Source: Sophora flavescens (taxonomy: Eukaryota; Streptophyta; Magnoliopsida; Fabales; Fabaceae). From it: 64,000 nucleotides of DNA. The notes beneath the pieces were generated by a model that did not search any database, had not been told where the DNA came from, and worked only from the letters and a program-made list of their open reading frames with translations. Both the position numbers and the translations under genes were made by a program. Positions 60,432 through 64,000 of this stretch are shown here, one piece after another (position 1 is the first letter of the stretch; every line of letters begins with the position of its first letter). Location of the stretch: the NCBI GenBank assembly GCA_030762895.1, contig CM061068.1, positions 80,687,228 to 80,751,227 of the forward strand, in the 5' to 3' direction.

Positions 60432-60730
60432 TTTTTATTCATTGCTATTTTCATGCACCTTTAAACCCCCCACACTAAATTTTCTTCTCTCTTATAAACG
60501 AAGTACAAGCCAATTGCCAATTAGTATTAGCACATGTAAGGTAAAAAAGAATATATTTCATATATATGCACCTTTAAACCCTTAGTTTTATTCATTGCTA
60601 TTTTCATGCACATTACACGCACCTTTAAACCCCACTCTAAATTTTCTTCTCTCTTGTAAACGAAGTACAAGCAATTGCCAATTAGTATCTGTACATGTGG
60701 GGTAAAAAAGAATATATTTCATATATGCTA
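60432..60730. repeat. Tandem duplication, two units of about 150 bp
   Basis: TTATTCATTGCTATTTTCATGCAC...AAGAATATATTTCATATAT occurs at 60432-60573 and again at 60587-60728 with small indels. It lies just after the tRNA gene. Confidence 0.8.
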
Positions 60731-60745
60731 ATTGAATATTGCTTA

Positions 60746-61169
60746 CAGTGGAACCACATTGTTTCTCTAGATCATAGGACACCGCAAGGTAAACTTCAAG
60801 AAACAAATGAAACTACCCTTTTCTTCTTGTGAGGCCTTAAAACAAAATCTGCTATTTGTAAGCACATTTTTCTTCACAAAAATGGAAACAAAATATTATG
60901 TTTGCCAAACCCATGAATGGCGTGTTGACAGCAACAGATGTAGTAATGTCTTCAGACATCCACCAAGCATGCAGGATGAACAAATTGGCAGAGAGCATGT
61001 CCTGAATCTAAATGCTTGGACCAAAGCTGGTAGATTATATAACTTGTCAGTGGAACCACATTGTTTCTCTAGATCATAGGACACCGCAAGGTAAACTTCA
61101 AGAAACAAATGAAACTACCCTTTTCTTCTTGTGAGGCCTTGAAACAAAATCTGCTATTTGTAAGCACAT
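60746..61169. repeat. 122-bp direct repeat pair
   Basis: CAGTGGAACCACATTGTTTC...TTTGTAAGCACAT is present at 60746-60867 and 61048-61169, exactly 302 bp apart. The only difference seen is one base (CCTTAAAAC against CCTTGAAAC). The second copy ends 15 bp before the stop codon of the xylosyltransferase-like gene, so it is in that gene's 3' region. Confidence 0.85.
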
Positions 61170-61184
61170 CTCATCTACTAATGA

Positions 61185-63569
61185 TCATAATCTACCTAGA
61201 GGAGACTCTTTTGCATGATCATCCACCAACCAGAGGCCATAGTCACGAAATCGCTTTATCTTCTTCTCAAAACCTACTATGTAGTTATTATGAATTATAA
61301 CATGCATTCCTTTAGTTTCCTTAACCCATGTTTTGTTCTTGAAGTATAATCCACCTGTAGGGAATGCAGCCTGTGGCAGCAGGTACAAATCCACCTGCAG
61401 GAAGTTATGAGGAAAAAATCAGAAAAAAGAAAGAAAAACATACACATATCTTATATATCAACTTGAGATCAAGCTTTTAGTACAAATCTTAGAACCATTG
61501 AAACAGAACATTTGGAGACAAGAATGGCAAAGATGAGAAGTGCAATGAATATTTTCCAATGCCAATGGACTTGTCCTTTCACTTTTAGCATTTCATTCAT
61601 AAAAGGATTTTGGGCTCTATTCACAGTGCATCACAGGAAACTCCCTCCTTGCTTTGACGAAAAAAAATTCTGGAAAATAGTTTTCACTTTCTAAAACAAA
61701 AGATTCTTTTTGGTATAACTTATGAAAGATGAATTCCTGTTTTCTGCTTATTTGTTAACAGAGGGTTTGGGAAGGAATTTGCACATCTCCTCTTTGTAAT
61801 CCAACAATATTCATCCTTGGTCCGACAACAAAGTCTTTTCAATTATAATCAACCACAAAGAAGCATTAAGAGAGAGAGAGAGAGAGAGATTTCTCTGGAA
61901 TTTTACAGGGGTTAAGGCTGCGTACATTAGACCTTACCCAGACCCGACAATGGTGGGAGACTCACTTTACTTAGCTGCCCGTATTTTGGTTTTAGATTCA
62001 GGGAGTATGGAGAATATTTAGGAATTTTAATTTTAAACTCGTCATGGATAGAAGTAATACTTGGAAAAGCAATAAAGTATATACTTAATACCAGTTAAAC
62101 TGTCGAGTCATGAAGAAACCTAAATCCTAAGATGAATAGGCTCCCCTCATAAATCAGTATAATTAGTGTACGAAAGTCAAACAAACTGGAAGGAAAAAAG
62201 GGAAAACGTAACAAACCTCTTTAGCAGTCTTCATTAGAGCCCAGTTAAAAGCAGGCTGATCATTGGATTTCTTCTCCTTAGACCATGGCTGCAGCTGAAG
62301 TTCCTCAAGCCACTGTTTCAAGACTAGCTTTGCTCCATCAGTAGCGCGAAGGAAAATCATGCAACTACATATGTAAGGGCGGCCCTTTTTTCCTGGTGGT
62401 GGTAAATCATGAGAATGGTTCAATGGTTTGATCTGGTCTCACAAAGAAATAAAATGAAAGAGTTAATACAAGAACTAAAAAAACAGAATCACACTAGAAC
62501 TGCAGCATATATTCAGAAGGGAAAAAAGAAAAAGAATCAGTGTCTAATTTACTAGAATCATGTGGACGCAACTTAGGGTACATCAGGCATCAGCATGTCC
62601 CTGAATAGACCACAACAGAATATCTTTCGACATTGTTCGAGTACATTACATATTACAATTATCTTTGATAATCTCTTATAGGTAAGAAAATCCTAAAAGG
62701 AGCAGACAAGTAGGAGATCTATGTCAACTGAACTTCTACATGCTATTTGAAATAATGTTTTGTCTTGGATCTTAGTATGTCTCCTCTGCATATATTTGAT
62801 TGGTAGATTCACAAAATGGAGTTGAATCAGGATGCAGGCTACTAATCAATAATATTTGGAATCTGACCCCCACAAACATTATCTCTCCATTCATGTGGTA
62901 GCCATAAGTCAATGTACACGAATGAAAGGATAAAGCAAGCACAATCGAAAGTCTTCTTAAAATTTATCAAACAAGATAACATGTTTACTTTTATCTTCTT
63001 AAGGCTCAACAATATGGAATTGTTGACTGTGCATAATTAATAAGTAAAATTTAATTTGGTATTTCGAGTATATGAAGAAGAAATATCTCGTGAAAATAAG
63101 ACTCAATTTAAACCATACTTCAATAAATTGCATTTACCCTTTTCCTGACAAAATTATAAGATAATAGAACAGATAAGCTGCTTAAAATATCATTAAACTA
63201 CAAATGCTAAAACTATAAAAACCTGGCATTTAAGTTTTTAGAAAAGCCTCAAACCAATAGAGGCAATATGAATCATGGCTATTAAGCACACAGTAAAAGT
63301 ATCATCCTAGACAACAAGTTCCCAGCATTGAAGTAACTTGGAGCTATCACAATATAAAAATTGACATGAAGCACAAAAAAGATATGAAATTATATGAAAA
63401 CACTTACGGCTGTCATATCATCTGTGAAGTACACATCATGATTCCCTTGCAATGTAGTAAATGGATCAGCCAACCAAACCATATCAACATCATTGTACAT
63501 TACATTATATCCAAGCTCCAAAATCTTCAGCAGATGGCTTGGCCTCCTGGCTGTAAAGTTGAAGAAACC
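61185..63569 (-). CDS. GT77 xylosyltransferase-like protein (RGXT/MGP4 type), C-terminal part
   Basis: Three exons on the minus strand: 63569-63408, 62432-62217 and 61394-61185, all phase 0, encoding the last 195 residues; the 5' part lies beyond the right edge. The DxD metal/nucleotide-sugar motif is seen in YNVMYNDVDMVWLADPF. Later blocks are GKKGRPYICSCMIFLR, NDQPAFNWAL, LPQAAFPTGGLYFKNKTW, IIHNNYIVGFEKKIKRF and the end LVDDHAKESPLGRL. These match plant alpha-1,3-xylosyltransferases that add xylose to fucose in pectic rhamnogalacturonan-II, acting in the Golgi lumen. The exact acceptor is inferred from family. The N-terminal membrane anchor cannot be checked here. Confidence 0.9.
61907..61985 (+). 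repeat. 3' half of an Au-type SINE
   Basis: GGGTTAAGGCTGCGTACATTAGACC...GGTGGGAGACTC...TTAGCTGCCCGT corresponds to the 3' body of the Au SINE. The tRNA-like head is missing, so it is a truncated copy in an intron of the xylosyltransferase-like gene. A (GA)n run lies just before it (61869-61889). Confidence 0.6.
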
Positions 63570-64000
63570 CTAGACAGTGAAACAAACAAGCATGTATCCT
63601 AAAAAATCAGCACCCCAATAGGAAATAAATGGTTTCAATAATTTTTGAGCTAGAAACTAGGAAGCACAGATGCAGATTCGACATAACATGGATACAACGT
63701 GGCTAAGATAACACATCTAAAATTAAAATATTAACATAAAGACGCAAATCCTAACTTAGAATGAAGACATCAATGTTTCATAAATCATAAGATCCTATCG
63801 TTTATCTAATTATATGGGTATCTCATTTTTAAAGACGTAAGCTAGTATGCTATGCCAAGGTATCTGAGAAGTATCCAGCAATCATTTGAAGTATTGGTGC
63901 TTTCTACTCCGGAACATATAATTAATAAAATGACAAAACTTATGTATAATTCCTTAGATACTTATGGTGCTGTTTACATATGTGACAAGTGACAACTCAT

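Overview
The window is plant nuclear DNA. It has AT-rich intergenic sequence, multi-exon genes with GT-AG introns, nested LTR retrotransposons, MITEs and tRNA-derived SINEs. The protein-coding genes are all recognisable angiosperm families. The UFO-type F-box protein and the style of the small repeats suggest a eudicot, probably a papilionoid legume; that placement is inference.

Genes from left to right. A tapetum-type bHLH transcription factor lies at 3354-5056 (+). A complete ten-exon TAM41 mitochondrial CDP-diacylglycerol synthase lies at 6543-10538 (-). A complete sixteen-exon Y-family DNA polymerase eta lies at 13486-19051 (-), head to head with a small twin-CX9C gene, probably mitoribosomal protein mS37, at 20686-21068 (+). 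After about 27 kb of transposons comes a single-exon UFO/FIMBRIATA-type F-box gene at 49142-50458 (+). A plastid-targeted Rossmann-fold (epimerase-like) gene at 54092-58939 (+) appears to contain a U12-type AT-AC intron. A tRNA-Gly(UCC) lies at 60337-60408 (+). The last three exons of a GT77 rhamnogalacturonan-II xylosyltransferase-like gene lie at 61185-63569 (-) and run off the right edge. The genes do not form a pathway; they are ordinary neighbours on a chromosome arm.

The block from 22.2 to 48.0 kb is accessory. A gypsy-like element without gag-pol (22232-32693) was split by a second one in opposite orientation (24148-29305, target-site duplication CGTAG). A Mutator-like element with about 280-bp terminal inverted repeats (33428-36004) carries what looks like captured coding sequence, itself interrupted by a solo LTR (duplication AATCC). 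A TRIM element (40544-40879, duplication ATTAT) follows. Then comes an Athila/Tat-like element (41558-48019) whose two 1.4-kb LTRs are inverted relative to each other although the whole unit is bounded by a perfect GAGAT duplication.

The most unusual signals are this inverted-LTR element, the GC-rich palindrome arrays of about 70-bp period that sit in the LTRs of two LTR groups, and the AT-AC intron. All exon coordinates were read by hand from splice motifs and reading-frame continuity; no alignment was run.
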